Of a DNA stretch of 36,762 nt, positions 1 to 11,593 are shown one piece after another (position 1 is the first letter of the stretch; every line of letters begins with the position of its first letter). Source of the stretch: Alistipes sp. GTDB lineage: Bacteria > Bacteroidota > Bacteroidia > Bacteroidales > Rikenellaceae. Both the position numbers and the translations under genes were made by a program. The notes below the pieces were generated by a model. It did not search any database. It worked only from the letters and a program-made list of their open reading frames with translations, and was not told the origin of the DNA. The DNA lies in the NCBI GenBank assembly GCA_017546725.1, contig JAFYRX010000016.1:1-36762 (forward strand), read 5' to 3'.

Positions 1-266
1 ACGATAGGAATATTCTTACCCATCTCCTTTGCGAACTCAACAGCACCCTGTGCCATATAACGCAACAAAGTCTGGTTAGCGTAGTTACGAGCACCTGATG
101 ATACCTGCAAAATAACGGGTGAAGAGCACTCTACACAAGCAGAGATGATAGCCTGCATCTGCTCCATATTGTTGAAGTTGAACGCGGGAATAGCGTAACC
201 ACCCTCAATAGCCTTCTTGAACATCTCACGTGTGTTCACGAGGCCCAAATCCTTGTAAGAAATCAT
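1..266 (-). CDS. fba: Class II fructose-bisphosphate aldolase (N-terminal part; gene runs off the left edge)
   Basis: The first 88 codons are visible on the minus strand, starting at the ATG whose complement is 264-266. The translation has the class II aldolase opening: LVNTREMFKKAIEGGYAIPA, then FNFNNMEQMQAI and SGARNYANQTLLRYMAQGA, which matches the Bacteroidetes form of this enzyme closely. The enzyme reversibly cleaves fructose-1,6-bisphosphate to dihydroxyacetone phosphate and glyceraldehyde-3-phosphate in the cytoplasm during glycolysis and gluconeogenesis. The zinc ligands and catalytic aspartate lie beyond the window edge, so metal dependence is inferred from the family. No signal peptide is present. 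A consensus -7 promoter element sits 65 bases upstream of the start. Confidence 0.93.
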   Translation of the reverse strand, partial: MISYKDLGLVNTREMFKKAIEGGYAIPAFNFNNMEQMQAIISACVECSSPVILQVSSGARNYANQTLLRYMAQGAVEFAKEMGKNIPI

Positions 267-330
267 AGTTCTTTATTGTTTATATTAATGTTAATGAATT
301 GTCAGTCTATATTTCATTGCCAAATCGTTG

Positions 331-338
331 CAAATATA
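331..338 (-). promoter_or_regulatory. Promoter -7 element for fba
   Basis: On the minus strand this reads TATATTTG, an exact match to the Bacteroidetes -7 consensus TAnnTTTG. It lies about 65 bases upstream of the aldolase start. No good TTG is found 19-21 bases further upstream, so only the -7 half is claimed. The rest of the 321-base gap (267-587) holds the rhamnosidase promoter and nothing else I can recognise. Confidence 0.65.
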
Positions 339-517
339 GTAAATAATTGACTTTATTGAAAATTTTTCGGCCCAAGATGCAATATTGAACAAAAATTACC
401 CACATTTAGGGCAATTTATGAGCACTACCCTACCCCAAAAAGCCACTATAAAGCATATTTATCATTATATGTATGCCAAAAATCACTATGCGCTGTGGGG
501 CGAGTGCGAAAAATTGT

Positions 518-525
518 TAAATTTG
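518..525 (+). promoter_or_regulatory. Promoter -7 element for the alpha-L-rhamnosidase
   Basis: TAAATTTG followed by C matches the Bacteroidetes -7 consensus and lies about 62 bases before the ATG at 588, leaving a short untranslated leader. The -33 region is weak (TGG at the expected spacing), which may mean the promoter needs an activator; that is inference. Confidence 0.55.
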
Positions 526-587
526 CAATACGACGGACCAACCACCGTTCATCGCAGAGCGGACGTAAAAACTAAAACTAATATACA

Positions 588-3248
588 ATGAAGAGATTTT
601 TTGCTATCATTATCGGCCTGTGCTGCACAGCATCGGCTATGGCGCAGGTGAGCGTTACGGCATTGAAGGTCAACCACCTGACCTCGCCACAATGTATCGT
701 CGATCAAAATCCCACGTTAAGTTGGATTGTCGAGGGCGAGGGACGCAACCTCACGCAATCGGCCTACGAAGTTATGGTCTACGAAGGCTCAAAACGAATA
801 TGGAGCAGCGGCAAGGTTTTATCCGACAACTCTACCGCCGTACGCTACGAGGGTGAGCCTTTGAAGTCGGGCACACGCTACAGTTGGCAGGTGAGAGTTT
901 GGGACAACAACGGCAAAGCCTCAAAGTGGAGCCAGAGGGCATCGTGGCTAACGGGCCTCTACTCGCTGGATGAGTTCAAGGCCGAGTGGATTGAGCCGCA
1001 ATCACAAGGCGAGCCCGCACCGATGTTCCGCAAGGTATTTTCTATAAAGAAGCCTATCGCTTCGGCCATACTCTACGCTACGGCACACGGTGTTTACGAG
1101 GCGGAGATTAACGGCAAGAAGGTGGGTGAATGGGAGTTGACGCCCGGCTGGACTATGTACAACCACCGCTTGCAATATCAGACCTACGACGTGACATCGA
1201 TGCTCACAAAGGGCAACAACTGTTGGGGTATTACGGCCGGTAAGGGCTGGTACAACAGCAAGATGTGGGGCTATAGTTTCCCGATTCAGACGGTAGGTGT
1301 TTTGGGGCAGATAGTCATCACCTATAAGGATGGACAGCAAGAGGTTATCGCAACCGACAAGAGTTGGAAGTGTTCGACAGGCTCTATACTTTACTCAACA
1401 ATCTATCACGGCGAGACCATCGACGCGACACAGCACCCCAAGGGTTGGTCTATGGCCTACTTTAACGACAGCGAATGGAGTGCAGCCAAAGAGTGTGACT
1501 ACCCCAAAGACCACCTCATAGCGACCGAGAACGAACCTATAAAGGTGAAGCAGACTCTGAAACCCGTGCAGGTCATCACCACACCTGCGGGCGAGAAGGT
1601 GTTGGACTTTGGTCAGAACTTGGTGGGCCGCGAGATATTCACCTATAAGGGCAAGCCCAACCAAAAGATAACAATTTACCACGCCGAGGTGCTGGACGAA
1701 AAAGGCAACTTCTACACCAAGAATCTGCGCACGGCAAAGGCCACAAGCACCTACATCTGCTCGGGTGGTGACGACCGTTTTGAGGCGAAGTTCTCATTCT
1801 ACGGCTTCCGTTACCTGAAGGTAGAGGGCATCGACGAGGAACTCAACCCCGACAACTTCGAGGCGGCGGTGCTCTACTCTGACCTTGAGGACAACGGCAG
1901 TTTCACTTCGTCGAACGAGCAGGTCAACCAACTGCAAAGCAACGTACGTTGGGGTATGGCGGGCAACTTCCTCGACGTTCCGACCGACTGTCCACAGCGT
2001 GACGAGCGTATGGGTTGGACCAACGATGCACTCAACTTTTTCCGTACGGCGACGTTCAACCGCAATGTACACACATTCTTCCTCAAGTGGCTGAAGGACT
2101 TGGCTTTAGGTCAGCGTGCCGACGGTGCTGCGCCCGACGTGGTGCCCACCTATGGCGGTGGCTTTGGTGCAGTGGGATGGGCTGATGCCGCAACGCTTAT
2201 TCCGTGGCAGCACTATATGGCATACGGCGACAAGCAGGTGCTGGAGAATCAGTACGAGAGTATGAAGGCGTGGGTTGATTATGTCTACAATCAGGCCGAG
2301 GATATGATTTGGCGTAATGGGTGGCACTATGGCGATTGGTTGTTCTATAGTGAGGATAACGACACGGCAGGTAACTCGGCTGTAAGTTTCAAGCCCGTAC
2401 TCCAGCAATGTTTCTTCGCCAAATCGACGCAGTGCGTGGCCGATGCAGCCAAAGTATTGGGCAAGGAGGAGGATGCAAAGATATACGCAGAGCGTGTCCG
2501 CGAGATTAAGAAGGCCTTCTGCGACGCCTTCCTCACACCGCGCGGATTCCTCACTTCACACACGCAGACCGCCTACACCTTGGCTCTGCAGTTCGATATG
2601 GTACCGCAGGAGATGCGTCCCGCATTGGCTGCTAACCTTGCGCGTGACGTTCGTGAGCGAGGCCACATAACTACAGGATTCCTGGGTACACCATTGGTTT
2701 GCCACGCCCTCTCGGAGAATGGCTATGCCGACTTGGCTTATCAGGTATTGCTTCGTCAGGACTACCCCGGCTGGCTCTATCCCGTAAGGATGGGTGCGAC
2801 GACAATATGGGAGCGCTGGAACTCGATGATGCCCGACAGAACAATCCCCGACAACGGAATGAACTCATTCAACCACTACTCTTACGGCTCTATCGGCGAT
2901 TGGCTCTACCGTGCCGCCGTCGGCATACAAGAGACCTCGCCTGGCTTCAAGACATTGGCCATCAAGCCCCACGTCGGAGGAGGATTCACTTTTATGAAGG
3001 CCGAGCAACTCACTCCATACGGACGTGTTGCAGCCGAGTGGCACGACGAGGAGAGCAAGTTCTCGCTGGCAGTAACGATTCCCGTAAATACTACAGCCGA
3101 GATTTACGTCCCCTCGCCCTCAAAGGATAAAGTGTTGCTGGACGGAGAGGCTGTAGAGTCGTGCGCCGATGTCAAGGTCACAGGCCACTCAGATGGCTAC
3201 ACCAAGATAGAGGTCGGCTCGGGAACGTATCTCTTCGAGGTAAAATAA
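588..3248 (+). CDS. Exported alpha-L-rhamnosidase, GH78 family
   Basis: 886 residues. The start MKRFFAIIIGLC begins a signal peptide ending at AMA-Q (about residue 19), so the protein is exported. After N-terminal beta-sandwich domains typical of bacterial rhamnosidases comes an (alpha/alpha)6 barrel. It carries the family block DVPTDCPQRDERMGW at residues 463-477; E473 aligns with the general acid of characterised GH78 enzymes. TTIWERW follows, with E742 as the likely general base. A C-terminal beta domain closes the protein. The expected reaction is inverting hydrolysis of terminal alpha-L-rhamnose from plant glycosides, pectin (RG-I/RG-II) or microbial polysaccharides. Length is normal. 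It stands alone: no SusC/SusD, transporter or rhamnose catabolism gene is adjacent. The start was chosen for the signal peptide and the upstream promoter. Confidence 0.92.
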   Translation: MKRFFAIIIGLCCTASAMAQVSVTALKVNHLTSPQCIVDQNPTLSWIVEGEGRNLTQSAYEVMVYEGSKRIWSSGKVLSDNSTAVRYEGEPLKSGTRYSWQVRVWDNNGKASKWSQRASWLTGLYSLDEFKAEWIEPQSQGEPAPMFRKVFSIKKPIASAILYATAHGVYEAEINGKKVGEWELTPGWTMYNHRLQYQTYDVTSMLTKGNNCWGITAGKGWYNSKMWGYSFPIQTVGVLGQIVITYKDGQQEVIATDKSWKCSTGSILYSTIYHGETIDATQHPKGWSMAYFNDSEWSAAKECDYPKDHLIATENEPIKVKQTLKPVQVITTPAGEKVLDFGQNLVGREIFTYKGKPNQKITIYHAEVLDEKGNFYTKNLRTAKATSTYICSGGDDRFEAKFSFYGFRYLKVEGIDEELNPDNFEAAVLYSDLEDNGSFTSSNEQVNQLQSNVRWGMAGNFLDVPTDCPQRDERMGWTNDALNFFRTATFNRNVHTFFLKWLKDLALGQRADGAAPDVVPTYGGGFGAVGWADAATLIPWQHYMAYGDKQVLENQYESMKAWVDYVYNQAEDMIWRNGWHYGDWLFYSEDNDTAGNSAVSFKPVLQQCFFAKSTQCVADAAKVLGKEEDAKIYAERVREIKKAFCDAFLTPRGFLTSHTQTAYTLALQFDMVPQEMRPALAANLARDVRERGHITTGFLGTPLVCHALSENGYADLAYQVLLRQDYPGWLYPVRMGATTIWERWNSMMPDRTIPDNGMNSFNHYSYGSIGDWLYRAAVGIQETSPGFKTLAIKPHVGGGFTFMKAEQLTPYGRVAAEWHDEESKFSLAVTIPVNTTAEIYVPSPSKDKVLLDGEAVESCADVKVTGHSDGYTKIEVGSGTYLFEVK

Positions 3249-3275
3249 GACCTCAAGCACTACGGACATAACAAA

Positions 3276-3300
3276 AGCGGCTCGAGATTTTCGAGCCGCT
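3276..3300. terminator. Bidirectional intrinsic terminator between GH78 and GH2 genes
   Basis: A perfect 10-bp stem (AGCGGCTCGA at 3276-3285, TCGAGCCGCT at 3291-3300) encloses a 5-base loop. It is followed by a T-rich run on the plus strand (TTCGCTTT) and by TTTTGT on the minus strand. It sits between two convergent genes, so it can serve both. Confidence 0.85.
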
Positions 3301-3323
3301 TTCGCTTTATTATAACCCAACTA

Positions 3324-6419
<3,096 letters not shown>

Positions 6420-6433
6420 TTAAGTTTTAGATA

Positions 6434-7357
6434 TTATCTCTTCTTGAATGTAATCTTTGCCGCGATGGGATAGTGGTCCGACGGGCAACGATGCTGGTGC
6501 TCGCTGAAGTTAATCTCCTGCGGTGCAGCCTCACCCTTGCGAGTCTTTGCGCTCTTCTCGTTGGGAGTCCAATAACCATCTGTCAAAACAGCATAATTGT
6601 TTACTGTAACGTGCTCGGTAACAAAGATATGGTCGATACGGCTCTCTGTAAAGAGGTTTGAATCGAAACTGTTGAAAGTACCTGTTGTAGCAAACTTCTT
6701 CTCGGCAAGTTCGTAAGAGTCCTCCAAAACGCCTGTATTGATAATTGTACGGTAAGCCTCGTTGTGCTGGTCTACATTGAAGTCGCCTGTAACGAATGCG
6801 GGCTCCTTACCACACATCTCGGTGATTTTCTTTGCAATAAGTTTGGCACCCTCACGGCGAGCCTCAACTCCTACGTGGTCCATATGGAGGTTGAAGAACC
6901 AGAAACGCTTCTTCGTAACCTTATCCTGAAGATGTACATAAGAGCAGATACGAGGCAAAGCGGCATCCCAGCCCTTTACGCCAACCTTCTCGGGAGTCTC
7001 TGAAATCCAGAAAGTACCACCCTCGAGTTTCTTGAAACGCGCCTTCTTGTAGAAGATAGGAGAGTACTCACCCTCCTGCTTACCGTCGTCACGGCCTACG
7101 CCCTCATAGTCGTAGTCGGGCAGGCCTGCCAACATATCCTCCAACTGATTATGCTTAACCTCCTGCATACCAAATACGTCGAAACCAACCCACTCTACCT
7201 GGTCGCAGATAACGGGGCAACGACGTACCCAACCATTACCCTTCTTGGCATCGCCGTCATTGCTGTTACGAATGTTGTACGAACCGACAACAAGGTCTTG
7301 AGCAGACACGCTGAATACTGTCGCTACAGCCACCAACAACAAAAGATATTTTTTCAT
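6434..7357 (-). CDS. Exported endonuclease/exonuclease/phosphatase (EEP) family hydrolase
   Basis: 307 residues with signal peptide MKKYLLLLVAVATVFSVSA-Q. The EEP (DNase I-like) fold is shown by the conserved motifs in order: YNIR (N28), MQEV (E66, metal ligand), NLHMDH (H158), GDFNVD (D192, N194), SRIDHIF (D242, H243) and SDHYPI (D294, H295). All catalytic positions are present, so it should be a Mg2+-dependent phosphodiesterase or phosphatase. The substrate (nucleic acid, phosphosugar, phospholipid) cannot be told from the sequence. It lies between the ROK kinase and the GH2 enzyme with 20-base gaps on both sides, consistent with one transcript. A role in scavenging phosphorylated glycans would fit the context but is only inference. 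Confidence 0.88.
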   Translation of the reverse strand: MKKYLLLLVAVATVFSVSAQDLVVGSYNIRNSNDGDAKKGNGWVRRCPVICDQVEWVGFDVFGMQEVKHNQLEDMLAGLPDYDYEGVGRDDGKQEGEYSPIFYKKARFKKLEGGTFWISETPEKVGVKGWDAALPRICSYVHLQDKVTKKRFWFFNLHMDHVGVEARREGAKLIAKKITEMCGKEPAFVTGDFNVDQHNEAYRTIINTGVLEDSYELAEKKFATTGTFNSFDSNLFTESRIDHIFVTEHVTVNNYAVLTDGYWTPNEKSAKTRKGEAAPQEINFSEHQHRCPSDHYPIAAKITFKKR

Positions 7358-7377
7358 ACTACTTATTGTTTTGTTAA

Positions 7378-8490
7378 TTACATATTTGCCTTCTTATCAA
7401 CCTCGTTGAGTGCATAAGCATAAGCACCGAGCGAGATAGCTGTGCTTGCACCGATGTGCGAAACCATAACACCGATACGCTTCATCGGGTCATAGGTTAC
7501 AACCTTATCCGTTCCATATACCTTCAGGTCGCGTGATGCACCACGAGCAAACTGCTCGAACTCGGCCTCATTGTCCAAATCAAAGACCTTCATCTGCACA
7601 CGGTCGAACTCGTCGCCACCGATAGAGTGCATCTTGCCACGCAACTCATTGAGCAATGCAGGCATAATATACTTCTTCGCTGCTGTGATACCGCCACCGA
7701 TTACGATTACACCGTCGATAAGTGTAACGGCTGTAGCCATAGCGTCACCAGCAACCTCACCCATTGTAGCAAATGCCTTACGGGCAGCCTCCTGATTACC
7801 CTCGCGAGTACCCTCGGCAATATCAAAAATATCCTTAGGCTGAAGAGTCTCATCATTGATACCTGACTCCTCGGCATAAACACGCTTTACGGCTCTTACT
7901 GCCACACCATCCTCAACCATCACGTTGGGCATAAACTTATGACGCAAGCAGAAGGTCTCGATACAAGAGTTATCACCCGTATGCAACTCACCATTGCTTA
8001 CGAAACCAAAGCCGAAGCCTGTACCGAATGTGTAACCGAGCAGAGTCTTGCAACGCTTTGCGCTACCCATCTGCTCCAAGCGGTCGTTGATTTCGGGAAT
8101 GGCACCAGCCAAAGCCTCACCATAGGCATAGAGGTCAGCATCGTTGTTGATATATACGGGGATACCGAACTTCTCCTCCAAGAATGGGCCGAGAGCCACA
8201 CCATCACGGAACGACGGGAAGTTGGGAAGATAGAAACCACCCACAATGCCGTTTGCATAGTCAGCAGGGCCAGGGAATGCGAAACTGATGGCAACAGGCT
8301 TGCAATCGAGTTTAGCAATCACCTGCTCAAAGCCATCAACAAGCGTAGCCAAGCAGACGTCGAGGTCTGTAGCATTTGCAGGCAAAGTGATAGGGTCTAC
8401 AATGAATTTGTTAGCACGCATTGCGCCGAAAACGAAATTTGTTCCGCCAGCGTCGAGCGTTATGACAGTTCTTTGGTCATTACGATACAT
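7378..8490 (-). CDS. ROK family sugar kinase
   Basis: 370 residues, no signal peptide, cytoplasmic. The phosphate-1 motif LDAGGTNFVFG (residues 12-22), the catalytic base D117 in INNDAD, GTGFGFGF (156-163) and the adenosine-site IGGG (264-267) identify an ASKHA-fold ROK kinase. The family phosphorylates glucose, N-acetylglucosamine, N-acetylmannosamine, fructose or allose. The usual zinc motif CxCGxxGCxE, expected after the GTG region, is replaced here by a stretch (about 175-192) with only scattered cysteines, so substrate specificity cannot be inferred from that motif. It is the first gene of the cluster with the EEP hydrolase and beta-galactosidase, suggesting it phosphorylates a monosaccharide released outside the cytoplasm. 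A -7 promoter element lies upstream at 8532. Confidence 0.85.
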   Translation of the reverse strand: MYRNDQRTVITLDAGGTNFVFGAMRANKFIVDPITLPANATDLDVCLATLVDGFEQVIAKLDCKPVAISFAFPGPADYANGIVGGFYLPNFPSFRDGVALGPFLEEKFGIPVYINNDADLYAYGEALAGAIPEINDRLEQMGSAKRCKTLLGYTFGTGFGFGFVSNGELHTGDNSCIETFCLRHKFMPNVMVEDGVAVRAVKRVYAEESGINDETLQPKDIFDIAEGTREGNQEAARKAFATMGEVAGDAMATAVTLIDGVIVIGGGITAAKKYIMPALLNELRGKMHSIGGDEFDRVQMKVFDLDNEAEFEQFARGASRDLKVYGTDKVVTYDPMKRIGVMVSHIGASTAISLGAYAYALNEVDKKANM

Positions 8491-8531
8491 AGTTTTATCT
8501 GTTTTAAGTTATTATATGCGCAATTTTTCCC

Positions 8532-8539
8532 CAAAGTTA
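8532..8539 (-). promoter_or_regulatory. Promoter -7 element for the ROK kinase-EEP-GH2 cluster
   Basis: Reads TAACTTTG on the minus strand, matching TAnnTTTG, about 42 bases before the ROK start. No TTG lies at the 19-21 base spacing. The rest of 8491-8668 shows no gene. Confidence 0.55.
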
Positions 8540-8668
8540 ATGTTTTTATGTGACAAAACATCAGCATCGGGGAAATAATTTATCGGTATATGGCATTTAT
8601 CCATACACTTTTTTATAACTCACTTTGAGAAGAGGTAATGATGATGAAAAATAGAGTTCGAAAGTCGC

Positions 8669-9280
8669 TTATATTTGCAACAGAGCAATAACCGAGATAA
8701 TGAATCCGCCACAAAATCCGACCAGCACCTGCAACCCATTATTTCGACCTACATACAAGCGTGCCGAAGCCAGTAAACCTGCAAGAACTATCGACAGTAG
8801 CATAGCCCAAAAGAGTGATAACACTCCGACTACATTAAGCACAATCAAGATTGCCACAGCGGCTCCCATAGCCGTCATATGCAGACTCACACGCCACCAA
8901 GGCAACATCAACAGGCAAAACACCTCACACATCATAGCCGCGATAGCCATCTTACGGAAGAAAAGCAGCGAAGGGGCTTTGACAAGCGTTATAGCGCACA
9001 AGACATAGCAGCACGCTCCGACCATAAGTGGCAGAATCCTGCGACGGCGGCCTCGAAACCACTGCTTGAACTTATTATTTCCCAAACGGCGCACAGCAGC
9101 CGTAACAACAACGGGCAGAATAAGTGCATACAAACCAAACACCCAAAGCAGATAAAACTTCAGGCGCAAAGGCAACACTGCATAGGTCGTGGCACCAAAC
9201 AACATTACGGTCACGATATACAGAGGCACCAGGTAAGGGTGTAGCAGATAGGTATATATTTTACAAAGGTTTCTCAGCAT
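8669..9280 (-). CDS. Integral membrane protein, degenerate PAP2-like
   Basis: 203 residues with about six hydrophobic segments and an Arg-rich cytoplasmic loop (about residues 63-82). Two spaced motifs recall the PAP2 phosphatase family: SLHMTAMGA in place of the SGH-type motif, and ASARLYVGRNNGLQVLVG in place of the SRxxxGxHxxxDVxxG motif. In the second, the catalytic His and Asp positions read Asn and Gln, so phosphatase activity is doubtful as judged by eye. It follows rpoN by 27 bases on the same strand and is probably cotranscribed. Function is unknown; a lipid-phosphate-related or purely structural membrane role is possible. Confidence 0.7.
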   Translation of the reverse strand: MLRNLCKIYTYLLHPYLVPLYIVTVMLFGATTYAVLPLRLKFYLLWVFGLYALILPVVVTAAVRRLGNNKFKQWFRGRRRRILPLMVGACCYVLCAITLVKAPSLLFFRKMAIAAMMCEVFCLLMLPWWRVSLHMTAMGAAVAILIVLNVVGVLSLFWAMLLSIVLAGLLASARLYVGRNNGLQVLVGFCGGFIISVIALLQI

Positions 9281-9307
9281 TACTTGCTATATCTTATTGA
9301 TATTCTG

Positions 9308-10729
9308 TTAAATCTGTTTTCGCAGGCGCGCTACGGGGATATCCATCATCTCACGATACTTGGCAACGGTACGGCGTGCAATGCAGTAGCCCTTATCGTT
9401 CAGGATATTCATCAGCATCTCATCGGTCAAAGGATGGCGTTTATCCTCCTCGTCGATGCACTTCTGCAACAGATTCTTAATCTCATAACTCGAAACAATC
9501 TCGCCACTCTCGGTCTGCATAGCCTCCGAGAAGAGGGATTTCAATAATATAATACCAAAATGTGTTTGGACATATTTACTATTTACCACACGCGAGATAG
9601 TAGAGACATCCAACCCGGTACGGTCGGCAATATCCTTCAAAATCATCGGACGCAACTTGCTCTTGTCGCCATCCTTGAAATACTCCTGCTGAAACGACAA
9701 AATCTCCTGCATCGTACGCATAAGCGTGTCGTGACGCTGCTTGATGGCCGATATAAACCACTTGGCGGAATCTATCTTACCCTTGACAAATTGTATAGCC
9801 TCACGATTACTCTCCGACACAACACCATCAGCCGATACCATATTACGAATCATATCGACATAGCGGCGATTAATCTTCACATCGGGAATATTGTACGAAT
9901 TGAGCGACAGGTCGAAATGACCATCGTGATAATCCAACCTAAAATCGGGAATGATATATGGCGTAGTATCAATCCCTCCCTCGGAATAGAGATTCCCCGG
10001 CTTGGGCGAGAGGTGCTTAATCTCGTCGATGGCATCACGGAAGGTATCTTCATCAACACCAAGACGAGACATAAGTTTCTCGTAATGCTTCTTTACGAAC
10101 TCATCGAAATATGATGCGATAATCTTGTGAGCCAGACGTTTGGTCGGAGAATCCATCTTACGTTGCGCCATCTGCAACAAAAGGCACTCCTGCAACGAAC
10201 GGGCTCCGATACCCGCTGGTTCCAACTGATGAATGATTGCCAACAGACGCTCCAACTCCTCGACAGAGACCTCAATACCCAGCGAGAATGCTATATCATC
10301 ACCTACCGACTCCAAATCGCGGCGCAGATAGCCATCCTCGTCAATGCTACCGACCAGGAATTCGGCCACCAGCCTATCCTGCTCCGAGAGATTACGATAA
10401 CCCAACTGCTCCATCAGGTACTCCTGCAGAGAGCGGCCCTCGCTGATATTTACGGGGCGTTGCTTATCGTCCTTCGAGAAGTTGTTTATATGACTCTTAT
10501 AACTCGGTGTGTCATCATCGCGCAGATAATCATCTACGGAGATTGACTCCTCGCGCTCATCATCCTCCGACGGGCGGTCATCCTCCTCAAGGACTATATT
10601 CTCCTCAATTTCCTGCTTGACTCGTTGCTCAAGCATTATGGTAGGCAACTCCAGCAGTTTTATCATCTGAATCTGCTGCGGAGATAGCGTCTGTGTTTGT
10701 GTTTGAATCTGACGTTGTGAAATAGCCAT
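9308..10729 (-). CDS. rpoN: RNA polymerase sigma-54 factor
   Basis: 473 residues. Region I is the Gln/Leu-rich activator-responsive start (QTQTLSPQQIQMIKLLELPT, residues 10-29), followed by an acidic stretch (about 41-75), the core-binding domain, a helix-turn-helix (about 360-395) and the diagnostic RpoN box ARRTVAKYRE at 451-460. It directs RNA polymerase to -24/-12 promoters and needs an AAA+ activator, none of which is encoded nearby. I did not find a convincing TGGCAC-N5-TTGC site in the window. It lies downstream of asnS and an SGNH hydrolase on the same strand, 78 bases after the latter. Confidence 0.96.
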   Translation of the reverse strand: MAISQRQIQTQTQTLSPQQIQMIKLLELPTIMLEQRVKQEIEENIVLEEDDRPSEDDEREESISVDDYLRDDDTPSYKSHINNFSKDDKQRPVNISEGRSLQEYLMEQLGYRNLSEQDRLVAEFLVGSIDEDGYLRRDLESVGDDIAFSLGIEVSVEELERLLAIIHQLEPAGIGARSLQECLLLQMAQRKMDSPTKRLAHKIIASYFDEFVKKHYEKLMSRLGVDEDTFRDAIDEIKHLSPKPGNLYSEGGIDTTPYIIPDFRLDYHDGHFDLSLNSYNIPDVKINRRYVDMIRNMVSADGVVSESNREAIQFVKGKIDSAKWFISAIKQRHDTLMRTMQEILSFQQEYFKDGDKSKLRPMILKDIADRTGLDVSTISRVVNSKYVQTHFGIILLKSLFSEAMQTESGEIVSSYEIKNLLQKCIDEEDKRHPLTDEMLMNILNDKGYCIARRTVAKYREMMDIPVARLRKQI

Positions 10730-10807
10730 TCTCTAAATTTTTAGCATTAAATATCCACTTCGACAGGTTCCTTCATCAAGTGGTTGCAAGCGACCTTAAT
10801 AGCATCA

Positions 10808-11575
10808 TTATCGGCGCGAAGCCCTGATGGCGCTCATAATCGCCTTTGCCCAATTATTGGCCAACTCCTCAGCACCCTCAACATTGGGATGCAGATAGAA
10901 TGTACCAGCCTTACCGTCCTCGGCAAACATCAACTTTTTATATTCGTGCTTGAAGAGGTCGTAACTATCGCAATCACCCAGATAGATATCCGAGTTCTCA
11001 TTGGCAAGTTCCACCAAAATCGTAATATAATCAGTCATACGGTTCAAGCCCGCCACCAGATAACGAGCACCGTTATAGGTGTTGGGGCTATACCATATGG
11101 GGCGTTGCAAAACAAATATAGCATCGGGGCACATCTCGCGCAAGCGGTTAATCATAACCAAAAGGTTCTTCTTGTAATCCGCGTTGCTCACGGGTGAGCC
11201 TGTCGGGCCTACCGATGCCGAATCGTTGGTACCAAGCATAATCGAGAATACAAACGGAGCATTGTTCGACGCCTTGCACTTCTCGACTGCATTTTCTACA
11301 CGTTTGAAATCGCGGTTTCTCTCGGGCAGAAAATCGACAGTCGTAGCGCCTGAGCGACCGCAGTTATACATCTCGACATCGACATTCAGTTTCTTCTCGA
11401 TTCGCTCTGCGGCAAACACAGGAGGAGCAGTCTTCTCTCGCTCCTTGTGCAGTGCACCGTGGGTAATACTATTACCGATAAACACCACGTTATATGTATC
11501 ACTTTGAGGCTTCTTGGCCTCTACGCCGTTACTTGCCAAAGCAAGCAACATCAGCACCAACAACAATCGTTTCAT
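10808..11575 (-). CDS. Exported SGNH/GDSL-type esterase
   Basis: 255 residues with a signal peptide (MKRLLLVLMLLALASNGVEA). SGNH blocks are visible: block I FIGNSITHG with nucleophile S36, block II glycine in NCGRSGATT (G73), block III GTND with N117, and block V with H229 in YLHPN. The aspartate that usually precedes this histidine by three residues (DxxH) is replaced by F226. Family members deacetylate or de-esterify carbohydrates, so a polysaccharide esterase role is plausible. It lies 18 bases after asnS and is probably cotranscribed with it, which is an odd pairing of a secreted hydrolase with tRNA charging and sigma-54. Confidence 0.87.
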   Translation of the reverse strand: MKRLLLVLMLLALASNGVEAKKPQSDTYNVVFIGNSITHGALHKEREKTAPPVFAAERIEKKLNVDVEMYNCGRSGATTVDFLPERNRDFKRVENAVEKCKASNNAPFVFSIMLGTNDSASVGPTGSPVSNADYKKNLLVMINRLREMCPDAIFVLQRPIWYSPNTYNGARYLVAGLNRMTDYITILVELANENSDIYLGDCDSYDLFKHEYKKLMFAEDGKAGTFYLHPNVEGAEELANNWAKAIMSAIRASRR

Positions 11576-11593
11576 TGCTATGTTTGTTTAAGT

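Noticed and set aside
385-591. 68-codon open frame upstream of the rhamnosidase
   Set aside because: It spans the predicted promoter at 518-525, overlaps the rhamnosidase start, and shows no recognisable domain or signal; treated as chance.
2699-3130. 143-codon plus-strand frame inside the rhamnosidase gene
   Set aside because: Shadow frame of a clearly coding region, Arg-rich composition, no domain.
8670-8677. TATATTTG on the plus strand
   Set aside because: It encodes the last codons of the PAP2-like protein on the other strand, has no TTG upstream, and leads only into antisense of that gene.
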